In this document: positions 54,412 through 64,000 of the stretch, piece by piece
How the letters are laid out: every line of letters starts with the position of its first letter
How positions within the stretch are numbered: position 1 is the stretch's first letter
NCBI GenBank assembly: GCA_965262605.1
Contig: CBDHFN010000002.1
Span: 372,001 to 436,000, forward strand
Direction of reading: 5' to 3'
DNA length: 64,000 nucleotides
Origin: CBDHFN01 sp965262605
GTDB lineage: Bacteria > Pseudomonadota > Alphaproteobacteria > JASGCL01
Notes under the pieces: model-generated
Databases searched by the model: none
What the model was told of the DNA's origin: nothing
Seen by the model: the letters and a program-made list of their open reading frames with translations, nothing else
Translations under genes and position numbers: made by a program

Positions 54412-55065
54412 TTATATTAACGCAAGTCCCGTGCGGGTGATTTCTTGCCCATTTGCCAATAAAATATCACGGCGAATAAAGACATAACCAGATTGTTTCA
54501 TGAAAATATCTTGCATCGTTGAAGCCGCACGAAGCGCATCCGTCATGGCATATAAAGGTTCAAACCCATAACACTGCATAATTCCCAACCAATATTCAAA
54601 TGGCATACAATTAACATGATGATGTCCGGCTTGCTTGGGCAAAGCATGCGTCAAGACAATCATTTTGCATTGCTGAAAACTTGCCATAAAATTGGGAATA
54701 AATTCATGATTAACATGTTCCACAAATTCCACGCACCAACCGCAATCATATTCCTTGGGTAAAATAAGCGGCGATTTTGCGTAATCATGATGTATAAAAT
54801 TAAATTCATGGGCGATGGTATCATCGCCATCAATGCCAAGCGCATCAAGCCCCTTTTGCAAGGCTAATTTTACCATGCCACCCGGTCCGCAACCAATATC
54901 AACCAATGATGATATACCAAAATTATTGATTAAAAAATCCAAAGCTCCCGCATCTACATGCGTAATGCCATAATGCCCGCCTAAATGCGGATGGGCTTTC
55001 ACGCGTTCATTTTCTTCTAAAACTAATTGCGAAAAAGATTTGCCCGTAGATTGTAATGTCGTCAT
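54412..55065 (-). CDS. Class I SAM-dependent methyltransferase
   Basis: 217 residues. The SAM-binding motif I is SLVDIGCGPGGMVKLALQKG (about 54-73), with motif II at GIDGDD and the post-motif CGWCVEFVEHVNHEFIPNF. The C-terminal half has many aromatic residues and two His (HHHVNCMPFEYW). The substrate is not evident. It resembles small stand-alone methyltransferases in glycan or metabolite clusters. It is monocistronic or upstream of lysR; the 110 bases between them include a weak AT-rich hairpin. Confidence 0.8.
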   Translation of the reverse strand: MTTLQSTGKSFSQLVLEENERVKAHPHLGGHYGITHVDAGALDFLINNFGISSLVDIGCGPGGMVKLALQKGLDALGIDGDDTIAHEFNFIHHDYAKSPLILPKEYDCGWCVEFVEHVNHEFIPNFMASFQQCKMIVLTHALPKQAGHHHVNCMPFEYWLGIMQCYGFEPLYAMTDALRAASTMQDIFMKQSGYVFIRRDILLANGQEITRTGLALI

Positions 55066-55196
55066 AATTTATGTTTAATATGTTTTACCCGTTATGTCTA
55101 CTATTTTCACGCATAAATTAAGCTAATTTGCAAAAAAACAAAATTTAACTTGCACAAATTATGAATCGTGTTAAGGATTATTATTGAGAGGTTGCT

Positions 55197-55643
55197 ATGC
55201 AAGAAGAAAAACGAGTATTATTTACGCAAATTTCCATGGCGTTGAAAGATTTAATAAAATCTAGCGACATCACGGTATTTACTTTATACGACCCTAAATT
55301 AGGTCCGCAAAGTGAACCTATTTTGCACCGAATTGGTGATAAATCAATGGGTTTAAGAAGCGTGCCGATAAATTTTGATTTTGAAGGGATTGGCGTGTGG
55401 TATATTATCAAACGCGAACGAAATATTTTTAATGCCATAAAAATATTAGCTTATATGCAGAATCAAAAATTTATTCAGGGGCAAGTTGGCGATTTTGAAG
55501 GTTATTGGGAAGATTTCAGCACCTATATAGCCGAAGATCGCTGGGTGCAAAATATCATGAATAACCCGATTGCGAATGATAATTTAACAACAAATAATAA
55601 TCCAACCATGATGGCAACGAACCGCAGGATTAATAATATTTAA
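55197..55643 (+). CDS. Hypothetical protein (148 aa)
   Basis: Not recognised. Residues 1-115 look folded: KRVLFTQISMALKDLIKSSD, ITVFTLYDPKLGPQSEPILHR, FDFEGIGVWYIIKRERNIFN and an acidic FEGYWEDFSTYIAED. The last 30 residues are asparagine- and threonine-rich and probably disordered (ANDNLTTNNNPTM). There is no TM helix. AGAGG stands upstream of its ATG. It lies 13 bases before the RNA helicase gene, on the same strand, so both are probably transcribed together. Confidence 0.6.
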   Translation: MQEEKRVLFTQISMALKDLIKSSDITVFTLYDPKLGPQSEPILHRIGDKSMGLRSVPINFDFEGIGVWYIIKRERNIFNAIKILAYMQNQKFIQGQVGDFEGYWEDFSTYIAEDRWVQNIMNNPIANDNLTTNNNPTMMATNRRINNI

Positions 55644-55656
55644 CGAAAGGTCAGAA

Positions 55657-57201
55657 TTGACAGAATTTTCCAAAATTGGCTTAAGCCAAAGCCTATGTGA
55701 TAGATTAGAAGAGGCGGGTTATTTAGTGCCAACCCCCGTGCAATTACAAGCAATACCGCCGATTTTACAACGCCAAGATGTTATCGCCATTGCCCAAACT
55801 GGCACGGGCAAAACCGCGGCTTTTTCATTACCCATCATGGATATTTTAGCCCAAACCCGTTCACGCGCCCGCATGTCGCGATGCTTGATTTTAGAACCCA
55901 CGCGCGAATTAGCATCGCAAGTTTTGGATAGTTTTAAAAACTTAGGCGTCAATTATAATTTTTCCACCGCGCTTTTCATCGGGGGCGTTGATATGGCGCC
56001 GCAAAAAAAATTAATTCAAAGCGGGGTTGATATAATTATTGCCACGCCCGGACGGCTTTTAGATTTGGTCATGCGTGGTGGATTATTGCTCAACAGCATT
56101 GATATTTTCGTGATTGACGAAGCCGATCGCATGATGGATATGGGGTTTATTCCCGATATTATTAAAATTATTAATCTTTTGCCTGCTTCACGGCAAACTT
56201 TGTTATTTTCGGCAACCATGCCCAGCGAAATTAAGAAATTATCGCAAAATTTTATGAAAAACCCTAAGGATATTATTGTTTCGCGCCCGTCAACTACCGC
56301 AGAAACCATTGAACAATTCTTAATTTTAAGCCCGAAAAATGATAAAACCGAATATTTAGAAGAATTAATTATTCAGCAAAAAATAGATAAATGCCAAGCA
56401 AATTCCGATAATTCGGCGATTATTTTTTGCAATACTAAAATTTTTGTCAATAAATTAACCACTTATTTAACCAAAAAGAATTTTTCCGCCGTTGCCCTGC
56501 ATGGCGATATGGAACAATCGCACCGCATGAAAAATTTGCAAAAATTTAAAGACGGCAAATGCCGAATTCTGATTTGTTCTGATGTTGCCGCAAGAGGTAT
56601 TGATATTCCCGCCGTCAGCCATGTCATAAATTTTGATGTGCCGCATAATGCCGAAGATTATGTGCACCGCATTGGCAGAACGGGGCGCGCTGGGCGTAAG
56701 GGTAAGGCTTTCATGTTGTTTGACAAAGATAATTTGCGCGATTTTGATAGTTTAGCCGCGATTGAAAAATTAATTCAAAAAGAAATTGATATTTATGGGC
56801 GCCATCAAAGCCAAGAAGAATATAAAGATTCGCGCCCAAATATCCAAGAGCGAAGCTATATGCCCCGCCCGCCCAAGCCCAAAAGCCCCGTGCGCGCCAA
56901 TTTGCAAAGAAACCAAAACGCAAAACCCATGGTAAAACCCATGGCAAAACCTGAACCAAAATCACGATTACCCAAACATATTCAAGAAATACACGAAAAT
57001 GATGCGGAAAATAAAATTCCTTTGCCGCCGTCAATCAGGGAATTTAAACAACGAAAATCGGCAAATTCCAAAAATTCAACCAATCGCCATCAACCCAATA
57101 ACCGCGATAATCCAAGAGATAAAGGGAAAATATTATATCATGAAGATGATTTACCCGATTTCTTATTTCGTCCCGTGTCGCGCCCAAGGCGTCATCAATG
57201 A
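55657..57201 (+). CDS. DEAD-box RNA helicase, RhlE-like
   Basis: 514 residues from TTG 55657, chosen because AAAGG is nine bases upstream and MTEFSKIGLSQSL is the family start (Q-motif region). Motifs: AQTGTGKTAAF (I), PTRELASQ (Ia), TPGRLLD, VIDEADRMMDMGF (II), FSATMPSEI (III), RGIDIPAVSHV and HRIGRTGRAG (VI). The C-terminal 130 residues are basic and proline-rich, typical for RNA binding. It remodels RNA and ribosome assembly intermediates. Its stop overlaps dxs by four bases. Confidence 0.93.
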   Translation: MTEFSKIGLSQSLCDRLEEAGYLVPTPVQLQAIPPILQRQDVIAIAQTGTGKTAAFSLPIMDILAQTRSRARMSRCLILEPTRELASQVLDSFKNLGVNYNFSTALFIGGVDMAPQKKLIQSGVDIIIATPGRLLDLVMRGGLLLNSIDIFVIDEADRMMDMGFIPDIIKIINLLPASRQTLLFSATMPSEIKKLSQNFMKNPKDIIVSRPSTTAETIEQFLILSPKNDKTEYLEELIIQQKIDKCQANSDNSAIIFCNTKIFVNKLTTYLTKKNFSAVALHGDMEQSHRMKNLQKFKDGKCRILICSDVAARGIDIPAVSHVINFDVPHNAEDYVHRIGRTGRAGRKGKAFMLFDKDNLRDFDSLAAIEKLIQKEIDIYGRHQSQEEYKDSRPNIQERSYMPRPPKPKSPVRANLQRNQNAKPMVKPMAKPEPKSRLPKHIQEIHENDAENKIPLPPSIREFKQRKSANSKNSTNRHQPNNRDNPRDKGKILYHEDDLPDFLFRPVSRPRRHQ

Positions 57202-59042
57202 AATTTTTAAATACCATCAATAATCCTGCGGATTTAAAAAAACTTGAACCGCAAGAATTACCGCAACTAGCCAGCGAATTACGGCATTTAATGATTGATG
57301 CCGTGTCCAAAACAGGCGGGCATTTGGGCGCAGGCTTAGGGGTCGTGGAATTAACCATCGCGCTGCATTATATTTTTGATACGCCCAAGGATAAATTAAT
57401 TTGGGATGTTGGGCATCAATCATACCCGCATAAAATCTTAACCGGCAGGCGTGATAAAATTCAGACAATTCGTCAAAAGGGCGGATTAAGCGGATTTACC
57501 AAACGAAGCGAATCAATTTATGATGCGTTTGGCGCGGCGCATAGTTCAACTTCAATATCCGCTGCTTTGGGAATGGCGGTCGCGCGTGAATTATCCCATC
57601 AAGACCATAAAATACTTGCCGTGATTGGCGATGGGGCATTAAGCGCAGGCATGGCGTTTGAAGCCTTAAATAACGCGGGCGCGATGAAATCGCCGATTAT
57701 TGTGATTCTTAACGATAATGATATGTCCATTGCCCAACCAGTTGGCGCGTTAAGTGCCTATTTAAGCCGTTTATTATCGTCAAAAGCCTATTTGAAATTT
57801 CGTAAATTTAGCATTGATATTTTGCGCAAATTGCCGCAACCGCTAGAAAAAAAGGCAAAATTAGCCGATGAATTTATGCGTGGTATGGTGCAAGGTGGCA
57901 CTTTGTTTGAGGAGCTTGGCTTTTTTTATATTGGTTTAGTTGACGGGCATAGTTTTGACCAATTATTGCCAGTTTTAAATAATTTAAAAAATGCGAATTT
58001 AACAGGACCAGTTTTATTGCATGTTAAAACCGAAAAAGGCAAAGGCTATGCCCCCGCCGAACAATCCGCCGATAAATTTCATGGCGTGAATAAATTTGAC
58101 CCCATCACGGGCGAAGTCCATAAAACCATTGCCAATGCGCCAAGCTATACTAAAATTTTTGGCGAACAATTGACGAAATTAGCCAAGCAAGATAGTAAAA
58201 TTATCGGCATTACCGCCGCTATGCCTTCTGGCACGGGGTTGGATATTATGCAAAAATCCTTGCCCAAGCAAGTATTTGATGTGGGTATAGCCGAACAACA
58301 TGCAGTTACATTTGCTGCGGGCATGGCTTGTGAAGGGTTAAAGCCGTTTGTGGCGATTTATTCTACTTTTTTGCAACGCGCATATGATCAATTAATTCAT
58401 GATGTAGTTTATCAAAACTTGCCCGTGCGATTTTGCCTTGACAGGGCGGGTTTAGTCGGTGCAGATGGCGCAACCCATGCTGGTGCCTATGATTTAGCGT
58501 ATTTATGTTGCTTGCCGAATTTAGTGGTGATGGCGCCTAGCGATGAAATGGAAATGCTGCGCATGGTCAATACCATGGCAAAATATGATAAAGGTCCCAT
58601 CGCCATGCGCTATCCGCGTGGCGAAGCCATCGGCATTGATATGGCGGATAGCGATGAAATTATTGAAATCGGCAAATCACGCGTGATACGCCAAGGTTCA
58701 AAAACAGCATTTTTTTGTTTGGGTCCCAAAATTTATGATTTATGCGCCATTGATTTTCCATATCAACCAACGATTATTGATGCAAGATTCGCCAAACCTA
58801 TTGACGAAGCAATGATTTTGCAATTATGCACCACGCATGATAAAATTATCACTATTGAAGAGGGTTCAATCGGTGGCATGTCCGCGCAAGTTAGCGAATT
58901 TTTGCAAAAACATCATCTTTGCCAAAAAATTCAATTTGAATCTGTGTATTTTCCAGATATTTTAATTGACCATGCCAATGTTGGCGACCAATATCACCAA
59001 GCTGGATTTAGTGCCGAAAAATTTATCAGTCTGTTAGCCTGA
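57198..59042 (+). CDS. dxs: 1-deoxy-D-xylulose-5-phosphate synthase
   Basis: 614 residues. The thiamine diphosphate site is IGDGALSAGMAFEALNNAG with NDND; HLGAGLGVVELTIALHYIFD and GAAHSSTSISAALG are near the start, and DVGIAEQHAVTFAAGMACEG plus DRAGLVGADGATHAG are the C-terminal catalytic features. It makes DXP from pyruvate and glyceraldehyde-3-phosphate for isoprenoid, thiamine and pyridoxal synthesis. It overlaps the helicase stop. No other MEP gene is adjacent. Confidence 0.97.
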   Translation: MKFLNTINNPADLKKLEPQELPQLASELRHLMIDAVSKTGGHLGAGLGVVELTIALHYIFDTPKDKLIWDVGHQSYPHKILTGRRDKIQTIRQKGGLSGFTKRSESIYDAFGAAHSSTSISAALGMAVARELSHQDHKILAVIGDGALSAGMAFEALNNAGAMKSPIIVILNDNDMSIAQPVGALSAYLSRLLSSKAYLKFRKFSIDILRKLPQPLEKKAKLADEFMRGMVQGGTLFEELGFFYIGLVDGHSFDQLLPVLNNLKNANLTGPVLLHVKTEKGKGYAPAEQSADKFHGVNKFDPITGEVHKTIANAPSYTKIFGEQLTKLAKQDSKIIGITAAMPSGTGLDIMQKSLPKQVFDVGIAEQHAVTFAAGMACEGLKPFVAIYSTFLQRAYDQLIHDVVYQNLPVRFCLDRAGLVGADGATHAGAYDLAYLCCLPNLVVMAPSDEMEMLRMVNTMAKYDKGPIAMRYPRGEAIGIDMADSDEIIEIGKSRVIRQGSKTAFFCLGPKIYDLCAIDFPYQPTIIDARFAKPIDEAMILQLCTTHDKIITIEEGSIGGMSAQVSEFLQKHHLCQKIQFESVYFPDILIDHANVGDQYHQAGFSAEKFISLLA

Positions 59043-59098
59043 CTAAATAAATTAAAATCCACGAATAATTTTAATTGACTTCATGATATAAAAAATTC

Positions 59099-60022
59099 AT
59101 GGTTTATATCATGAATATTGATAATTTTACCACCCGATTCATAATCCCCATTGCGCCATGGTTATTTGTGCTTTTATGGGCATCGGGTTTTGTTGGCTCA
59201 TTTGGGGTTTTGCCTTTTGTGAATGCGTTTACGATTTTATCCGTGCGCATGTTAATGGTGATTGGTATTTTAGCTGTTTTTATATATGCCGTTTATGGTA
59301 AATCTGGCTTTGCCATATCCAAATCACAATTTATCATTTCCGCCAAAGTTGGCATATTAATGCACGGCATTTATTTAGGCATGGTATTTAGCGCAATTAA
59401 ATTGGGCATGCATCCTGCTTTACCGGCGTTAATAACCTCGCTTCACCCGATAATAACCAGTTTGGGCGGGGTGATTTATTTGCAAGAAACTTTGAATAAA
59501 AAAATGATATTGGGCATGTTTTTAGGCTTAACAGGCAGTATATTTGCCGTGATTACGATGAATGATTTTGATAATATAAGCTGGAATCAAAGCGCATATA
59601 TCGCAATTGGTTGCAATATTATCGGTATGTTGGGGTCAAGCTTTGGCACAATTTATCAAAAATCCGCGCAAAAATTGCAAACGCCGTTTTTGGCGGGAAT
59701 TTTTGTGCAATATTTATGCGCCTTTGTGTTTTGCGCGATTATCGCGCTTGTATTTGAGGATAATACGATAATTTGGCATCCTAGATTAATTTATTCCTTA
59801 TTATGGTTAGTGTTTGGGCTTTCCATCGCCGCTGTATTTTTATTAATGTTGCTGATTCGCGATAATGCGGTTAGCCGTGCTTCCGCCGTATTTTACTTAG
59901 TTCCCTTAACAAGCGCGCTGGAAATTTGGCTGATTTTTGATAAGCCAGTATCGTATTTAGCCTTGCTTGGATTTAGTGCCGCCGCATTGGGCGTGGCGTT
60001 GATTCGCGCCAAACAAGCTTGA
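59099..60022 (+). CDS. EamA-family (DMT) transporter
   Basis: 307 residues with ten predicted membrane helices in two five-helix halves. The second half starts about residue 150 with SAYIAIGCNIIGMLGSSFGT. The conserved APWLFVLLWASGFVGSFG and PALPALITSLHPIITSLGG stretches fit the EamA fold. The substrate is likely a small metabolite or amino acid, unknown. An ATG at 59111 in frame is also possible; 59099 is used. It is alone between dxs and the convergent cupin gene. Confidence 0.85.
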   Translation: MVYIMNIDNFTTRFIIPIAPWLFVLLWASGFVGSFGVLPFVNAFTILSVRMLMVIGILAVFIYAVYGKSGFAISKSQFIISAKVGILMHGIYLGMVFSAIKLGMHPALPALITSLHPIITSLGGVIYLQETLNKKMILGMFLGLTGSIFAVITMNDFDNISWNQSAYIAIGCNIIGMLGSSFGTIYQKSAQKLQTPFLAGIFVQYLCAFVFCAIIALVFEDNTIIWHPRLIYSLLWLVFGLSIAAVFLLMLLIRDNAVSRASAVFYLVPLTSALEIWLIFDKPVSYLALLGFSAAALGVALIRAKQA

Positions 60023-60049
60023 AACCATATACCTATATTTTTAAAAAAA

Positions 60050-61207
60050 TTATATAATTTTCATATTTGTTAAATCACGAATAAATTCGGCAATTTGTGA
60101 TTCGGGCAAGAATTTTTCCAATGATTTTTCATTAAATTCCGATGATTTTATAATAAATTCCATGGCTTTTTCATATTTAATTGGCACGGGCACGGATTTA
60201 TCGTGAACGATTAAAACTGCTTGTCCTTGAATTTTTTTAATTTGGGCGTTATTAATTAATAATTGGTATTTAACCGATTTTGCATCAACGGGTAAGCAAA
60301 CGGGATTGCGGACAAAACCCCTTTGGGCACGAAGTTGTGCCAACATGTCAATCGGGTGGTTTGATGCAAAAAATTCGCTAAATTCATGGGCTATTTCTTT
60401 GATATAGGCTTTATCACCTTGTGCGGTGAGCGGGGTTGCTGTGCGAATTTTTTCGTTATGGCGAAAAAAATAATCCGCCATGGCAGAGATTAAGTCCGCC
60501 CCCAATAATTGGCTTGCGCCAAAAGTAATATGCAAGGAATATTCATCATTTGCCAAAGCATCGTGAATCATGCCGCGTGGCACATATAAAAAATCGCCGC
60601 GGTTAAGGGTAAATTCCGCGCTTATTTTACCCGTGATGGCTTGGCGTTTTTCTGGGCTAAGATTTTTAAATTCTTCATGACGAATCGGATTTACCAATCC
60701 GCCTTCGTAAATATGCCAAATTTTTGTGCCTTCGCAGTGCATGACAAAAACTTCATGCGTGTCAAAATGGGCTTTGAAAGCTTGGCGACCTTGACGCGAA
60801 CAATAAATATTTGCTTGCGCACGGGCATTAAATTCCACTTCAATATCATTGGCAACTTGCGCCATGGCGGGCGTTAAACTATCAACCTCATTACAAACCA
60901 GCGATGCGCCACGATGCACAAATTGCATGATTTTATCCGCCAAAGGCACCCATACAGGCTGATGGGCGCGGTTTAAATCTTGACGGCAATAATCTTTGGG
61001 CGCAATCGGCACTTCGTCTTGAACTAAATTTAAGGTTTTAGAATCCCAATTTTGCGTGATGCTTAAAATATGGTTAAAAATTTGCCAATCCAGAATTTTA
61101 GCAAATTTATCGCGATGCGATGCACGCACTAATAAATATTTTTTGCCATAATAATCGGCAAAAAATTCTTTTTTACTGATGGGGGCAATTATATCTTCAA
61201 ATTTCAT
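60050..61207 (-). CDS. Cupin (JmjC-like) ribosomal oxygenase, YcfD/RoxA-like
   Basis: 385 residues from ATG 61207 behind GGAGA; an ATG four codons upstream in frame is less likely. The Fe(II) facial triad begins with H147-x-D149 in KAHFDTHEVFVMH, and the third His is in SLHITFG. A C-terminal winged-helix follows, with a long linker after ADYFFRHNEK. YcfD hydroxylates an Arg of ribosomal protein L16 with 2-oxoglutarate; the family identity here is by domain pattern. The start overlaps the 3' end of the DUF262 gene by 11 bases. Confidence 0.8.
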   Translation of the reverse strand: MKFEDIIAPISKKEFFADYYGKKYLLVRASHRDKFAKILDWQIFNHILSITQNWDSKTLNLVQDEVPIAPKDYCRQDLNRAHQPVWVPLADKIMQFVHRGASLVCNEVDSLTPAMAQVANDIEVEFNARAQANIYCSRQGRQAFKAHFDTHEVFVMHCEGTKIWHIYEGGLVNPIRHEEFKNLSPEKRQAITGKISAEFTLNRGDFLYVPRGMIHDALANDEYSLHITFGASQLLGADLISAMADYFFRHNEKIRTATPLTAQGDKAYIKEIAHEFSEFFASNHPIDMLAQLRAQRGFVRNPVCLPVDAKSVKYQLLINNAQIKKIQGQAVLIVHDKSVPVPIKYEKAMEFIIKSSEFNEKSLEKFLPESQIAEFIRDLTNMKII

Positions 61208-62888
61208 CTTTGTCTCCAAAACTTAAGCACCAAATGTTTTTTGCCAATTGCGCCATTTGCCTTTGGCGTTCTTGAATCATTTCAATGGTAAATTCGTTTA
61301 ATTGCGCTAATTGTTTAGTCAAGGGATAAATAGATTTTTCATATAATGGCTTTTTATAGGTAAATTCTCGGTTATTAGCTTTTTTATTATCTGATGCTGG
61401 CATTAAGGCAAAATTTCCCAAATATTGAATAAAATGCTCGTTTTGTTTATTGATAATTTCATGCCAATATTCTTGGTAATTTTCTGGGGCTATATGTTCA
61501 ATCGTTGCGTTAGATGATTGCCAATTAATCTCAATTTTTCGTTCTAATTTGCTTAAAATATAACGGATTTTATTTTTATTGCGCTGGTTTAAATTGGCAA
61601 ATTTTAATCGTTGAAAATCCGCGATAAAATTATCATCATCAATATAATATTTTGCCAAATCTTGTAAAATATCTTTATGATTATCATCATTTGCAACGCG
61701 GTTGGCGCATTGGACGAATGCCATTTCTAGCTCTTTGGAATTTTTGCCAGCCACTAAAATATAACGAAATAAAATAATACCAATTACCTTGGCGAATATA
61801 TTAAATATTTTAATGTCGGCATATTTATGATAGACGGATAATAATAATGGGCGATGAATCTGCATATTAATTAAATCAATTAATTCCAAATATTCTTTGG
61901 TTTCTGTTTGCCAAATCTCATCATTTGGATTAATGATACTGGCATAATAACTCGCAAATTTATGAATATCTTTTACCAAATCAAAGGCGGTTTGTTCAGA
62001 TTGAATATTTTTAACTAATTCGCGAAATAAAAATTTTTCATCGGTATGTTTATGATTATGGTGCCAAAAATACCGAAAAAATTGCGAAAATTTTTCATCG
62101 CCAATATTGCGTAAAGATTCATTCCATAAATCTTCAACAAGACTTAAATTTTCGTGTCGGGAAAATAATGAAAAAATATGATTTTTCAGTAAATCGGTTG
62201 TTGATAATCGTACGCCACGGGAATTTAATGTCATAAAAACATCGGACGCATTAACCATATTGCTTACTTCTATTTTCGCAAAAATACATTTATTGGCAAT
62301 ATGTTTGTCAATAAAATCATAAATTTCACTATAATTATCTTGAAATTTTTCATTAATCTTGGCGTTAAAAAAAATATAACACTCAAGAATTAATTTATTA
62401 GATTCCGAACCAACTGCTCTTTTACCAACAATTGGACGGTCAATTAATTGGGTGCTATAATAATTATTATTATTTTTATTTAAATTTAACTTAATTTTTC
62501 TAAATACAGAAAAAGGTTCTGTCGTATAAATAAATCGTTGCACCAAAGCTTTAACAGAAAAATCTATTGCCGAGGCATGTTCAGGGAATTTCTTGGCGCA
62601 TAATTCTAATTGATGAATAGCTGCTAAAATTAAAATACTAAGCGTAGTCAAGCGTTGTTGCCCATCTATAATTAAATAATTATGATGGCTTCGTTGCAAT
62701 AAGACAATGAAACCCATAAAATTAATATCTGCTTCATTGTCTTGTTGTATAATAATATCATCCCATAAATCTTGCCAATTATCTTTTTCCCATGCGTAAT
62801 CGCGTTGAAAGGGTGGCACTTCGTAATAATTACCATTACCTAACAATTGCCCTAAATCTTGGTCGGTAGTTTTGATAGGAAATGCCAT
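61197..62888 (-). CDS. DUF262-DUF1524 (GmrSD-like) protein
   Basis: 563 residues. N-terminal DUF262 (ParB-like NTPase) has PFQRDYAWEKDNW (26-38) and the diagnostic IDGQQRLTTLSIL (74-86), and LNSRGVRLSTTDLLKN near 218. The C-terminal DUF1524 HNH nuclease has NATIEHIAPEN (460-470) and LGNFALMPASDNKKANN (490-506). Fused GmrSD-type proteins are type IV restriction enzymes that cut modified phage DNA. It is co-directional with, and upstream of, the cupin gene; its last codons lie within that gene's ribosome-binding site and start. It lies between gltA and the cupin gene. Confidence 0.85.
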   Translation of the reverse strand: MAFPIKTTDQDLGQLLGNGNYYEVPPFQRDYAWEKDNWQDLWDDIIIQQDNEADINFMGFIVLLQRSHHNYLIIDGQQRLTTLSILILAAIHQLELCAKKFPEHASAIDFSVKALVQRFIYTTEPFSVFRKIKLNLNKNNNNYYSTQLIDRPIVGKRAVGSESNKLILECYIFFNAKINEKFQDNYSEIYDFIDKHIANKCIFAKIEVSNMVNASDVFMTLNSRGVRLSTTDLLKNHIFSLFSRHENLSLVEDLWNESLRNIGDEKFSQFFRYFWHHNHKHTDEKFLFRELVKNIQSEQTAFDLVKDIHKFASYYASIINPNDEIWQTETKEYLELIDLINMQIHRPLLLSVYHKYADIKIFNIFAKVIGIILFRYILVAGKNSKELEMAFVQCANRVANDDNHKDILQDLAKYYIDDDNFIADFQRLKFANLNQRNKNKIRYILSKLERKIEINWQSSNATIEHIAPENYQEYWHEIINKQNEHFIQYLGNFALMPASDNKKANNREFTYKKPLYEKSIYPLTKQLAQLNEFTIEMIQERQRQMAQLAKNIWCLSFGDKDEI

Positions 62889-62908
62889 TGAAAATCACTT
62901 TCTTTCGC

Positions 62909-64000
62909 TCAACTTCTTTGATTAATCGGAATATATTTATGGTCGGTATCGCCGATGAATAATTGGCGCGGTCTGCCGATTTTCATTTCTTTGTCGCTTA
63001 TCATTTCATTCCATTGCGCCAACCAACCTGCGGTGCGTGCCAAAGCAAACAGCACGGTGAACATGCTAACTGGAAAGCCAATCGCACGCAGGATAATCCC
63101 CGAATAAAAATCAACATTGGGGAATAATTTGCGCGCCACGAAATAATCATCTTTAAGCGCGATGCTCTCTAACTCCATCGCAAGTTCCAACATTGGGTCG
63201 TTAATCCCCAAATTTTTCAACACATCATCGCATGATTCTTTAAGAACACCCGCGCGTGGGTCATAATTTTTATAAACCCTATGCCCAAAACCCATTAATT
63301 TTGTGGTATCATTTTTATCTTTAACCCGCGCAATAAAAGCTGGAATATTATCTTTGGTTTTAATTTCCGCTAACATTTTTAGCACAGCTTCGTTCGCCCC
63401 GCCATGCGAAGGTCCCCAAAGCGAAGAAATCCCCGCTGAAATACAAGCAAATGGATTAGCCCCCGAAGAACCCGACAAGCGCACCGTTGAAGTTGACGCA
63501 TTTTGCTCATGGTCGGCGTGCAAAATAAATATCCTGTCCATTGCCCGTTCCACTATCGGATTAACAACATAATCTTCGCAAGGCACGCCAAAAGTCATGC
63601 GCAAAAAATTCCCCGCATATGAAAGGTTATTTTGCGGATATAAAAAAGGTTGCCCAACCGAATATTTATAAGCATATGACGCGATAGTCGGGATTTTGGC
63701 AATCATACGCCGAATGGAAACCATGCGTTGATAAGGGTCGTTAAAATCGGTGGAATCGTGGTAAAACGCGCTCATCGCGCCAAAACAACCGATTAAAGTT
63801 GCCATCGGGTGCGCATCGCGGCGAAAACCACGAAAAAAATTTATCATTTGTTCGTGAATCATGGAATGGCGGGTAATGGCGCTTTGAAAATCAGTGGCTT
63901 CGGCTTGATTGGGTAATTTACCATCAATTAATAATTGGGCGACTTCAAGAAATGAGCTATGGCGGGCTAATTCCTCAATTTTATAGCCACGGTGCATTAA
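62909..64000 (-). CDS. gltA: Citrate synthase (5' end beyond the window)
   Basis: The reading frame is open to the window edge on the minus strand; [24 protein letters not shown] is preceded by a further codon and the N-terminal segment expected of citrate synthase is missing, so it is partial. Catalytic parts are [15 protein letters not shown] (His), [14 protein letters not shown] (His) and [12 protein letters not shown] (Asp), with [21 protein letters not shown] in the middle. It condenses oxaloacetate and acetyl-CoA at the TCA cycle entry. It is the type II (hexameric, GltA-like) form. It stands 20 bases upstream of the DUF262 gene on the same strand. Confidence 0.95.
   Translation of the reverse strand, partial: LMHRGYKIEELARHSSFLEVAQLLIDGKLPNQAEATDFQSAITRHSMIHEQMINFFRGFRRDAHPMATLIGCFGAMSAFYHDSTDFNDPYQRMVSIRRMIAKIPTIASYAYKYSVGQPFLYPQNNLSYAGNFLRMTFGVPCEDYVVNPIVERAMDRIFILHADHEQNASTSTVRLSGSSGANPFACISAGISSLWGPSHGGANEAVLKMLAEIKTKDNIPAFIARVKDKNDTTKLMGFGHRVYKNYDPRAGVLKESCDDVLKNLGINDPMLELAMELESIALKDDYFVARKLFPNVDFYSGIILRAIGFPVSMFTVLFALARTAGWLAQWNEMISDKEMKIGRPRQLFIGDTDHKYIPINQRS

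Noticed and set aside
54385..54412. Rho-independent terminator between the methyltransferase and lysR
   Set aside because: The hairpin TTTAAGC...GCTTAAA is short and AT-rich, with no clear U tract in the right direction.
1..64000. CRISPR array or prophage
   Set aside because: No regularly spaced repeats and no phage structural, portal or integrase genes were seen on either strand.

Overview
The window is a 64-kb stretch of an AT-rich alphaproteobacterial chromosome. The lineage rests on an NDUFA12-type complex I subunit, a MarR/OmpR gene pair like petP-petR, succinate dehydrogenase iron-sulfur protein, citrate synthase, a GcvA-like LysR protein and a PrtD-type exporter. Genes for aerobic respiration, isoprenoids (dxs), peptidoglycan (murA) and probable glycine betaine use point to a metabolically capable organism rather than a strongly reduced endosymbiont. 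I cannot name the genus.

Layout. Positions 1-9490 are a surface-glycan type region: a partial gene, an asparagine-synthetase-like protein without the catalytic cysteine, two large glycosyltransferases, and then a graveyard of broken genes (hexapeptide acyltransferase, deacetylase-like, AAC(3)-like, SGNH fragment). Long C tracts and a 48-bp exact repeat lie here. A frameshifted AIPR anti-phage gene follows (9562-11146), then NDUFA12, two MlaD-like genes (the first frameshifted) and a GT4 glycosyltransferase. From 13872 to 27869 the content is mostly core: rpoD, a Rieske oxygenase with an aldehyde dehydrogenase, a lipoprotein, murA, a patatin-like lipase, an IS relic with a GC-rich hairpin repeat, pheT-pheS-rplT-rpmI, carbonic anhydrase, rpmB and tRNA-Asn.

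Positions 28182-34613 are the main accessory block. A four-gene minus-strand operon encodes a five-TM coiled-coil protein, a membrane-anchored vWA-like protein, a MotA/TolQ-like protein with a very long coiled-coil tail, and a MotB/TolR-like partner with an Asp in its single TM helix. It resembles a stator-type proton-driven complex such as Zorya, but the partners differ, and it is my best candidate for an undescribed system. A divergent gene encodes a membrane-anchored HNH nuclease, followed by a two-TM protein.

Positions 34610-49489 are again mostly housekeeping: an enolase-superfamily enzyme, a small HTH protein, gloA, sdhB, a Sel1 protein, lipA, petP/petR-like regulators, amtB, TolC plus type I ABC exporter, trpS, Usp and a MoeB/ThiF-like E1. 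One OLD-family ATPase-nuclease interrupts it. From 49486 to the end come alaS, an unknown two-gene cassette, lysR, a methyltransferase, an RNA helicase, dxs, a DMT transporter, a cupin ribosomal oxygenase, a DUF262-DUF1524 protein and partial gltA.

Two accessory modules, the OLD gene and the two-gene cassette, are each bounded by direct repeats that copy the 3' end of the adjacent host gene (amtB, lysR). No recombinase is present, so both look like recent acquisitions by duplication of a gene 3' end. Several frameshifts between 5.7 and 12 kb could be real decay or base-level assembly errors; the sequence alone cannot decide.
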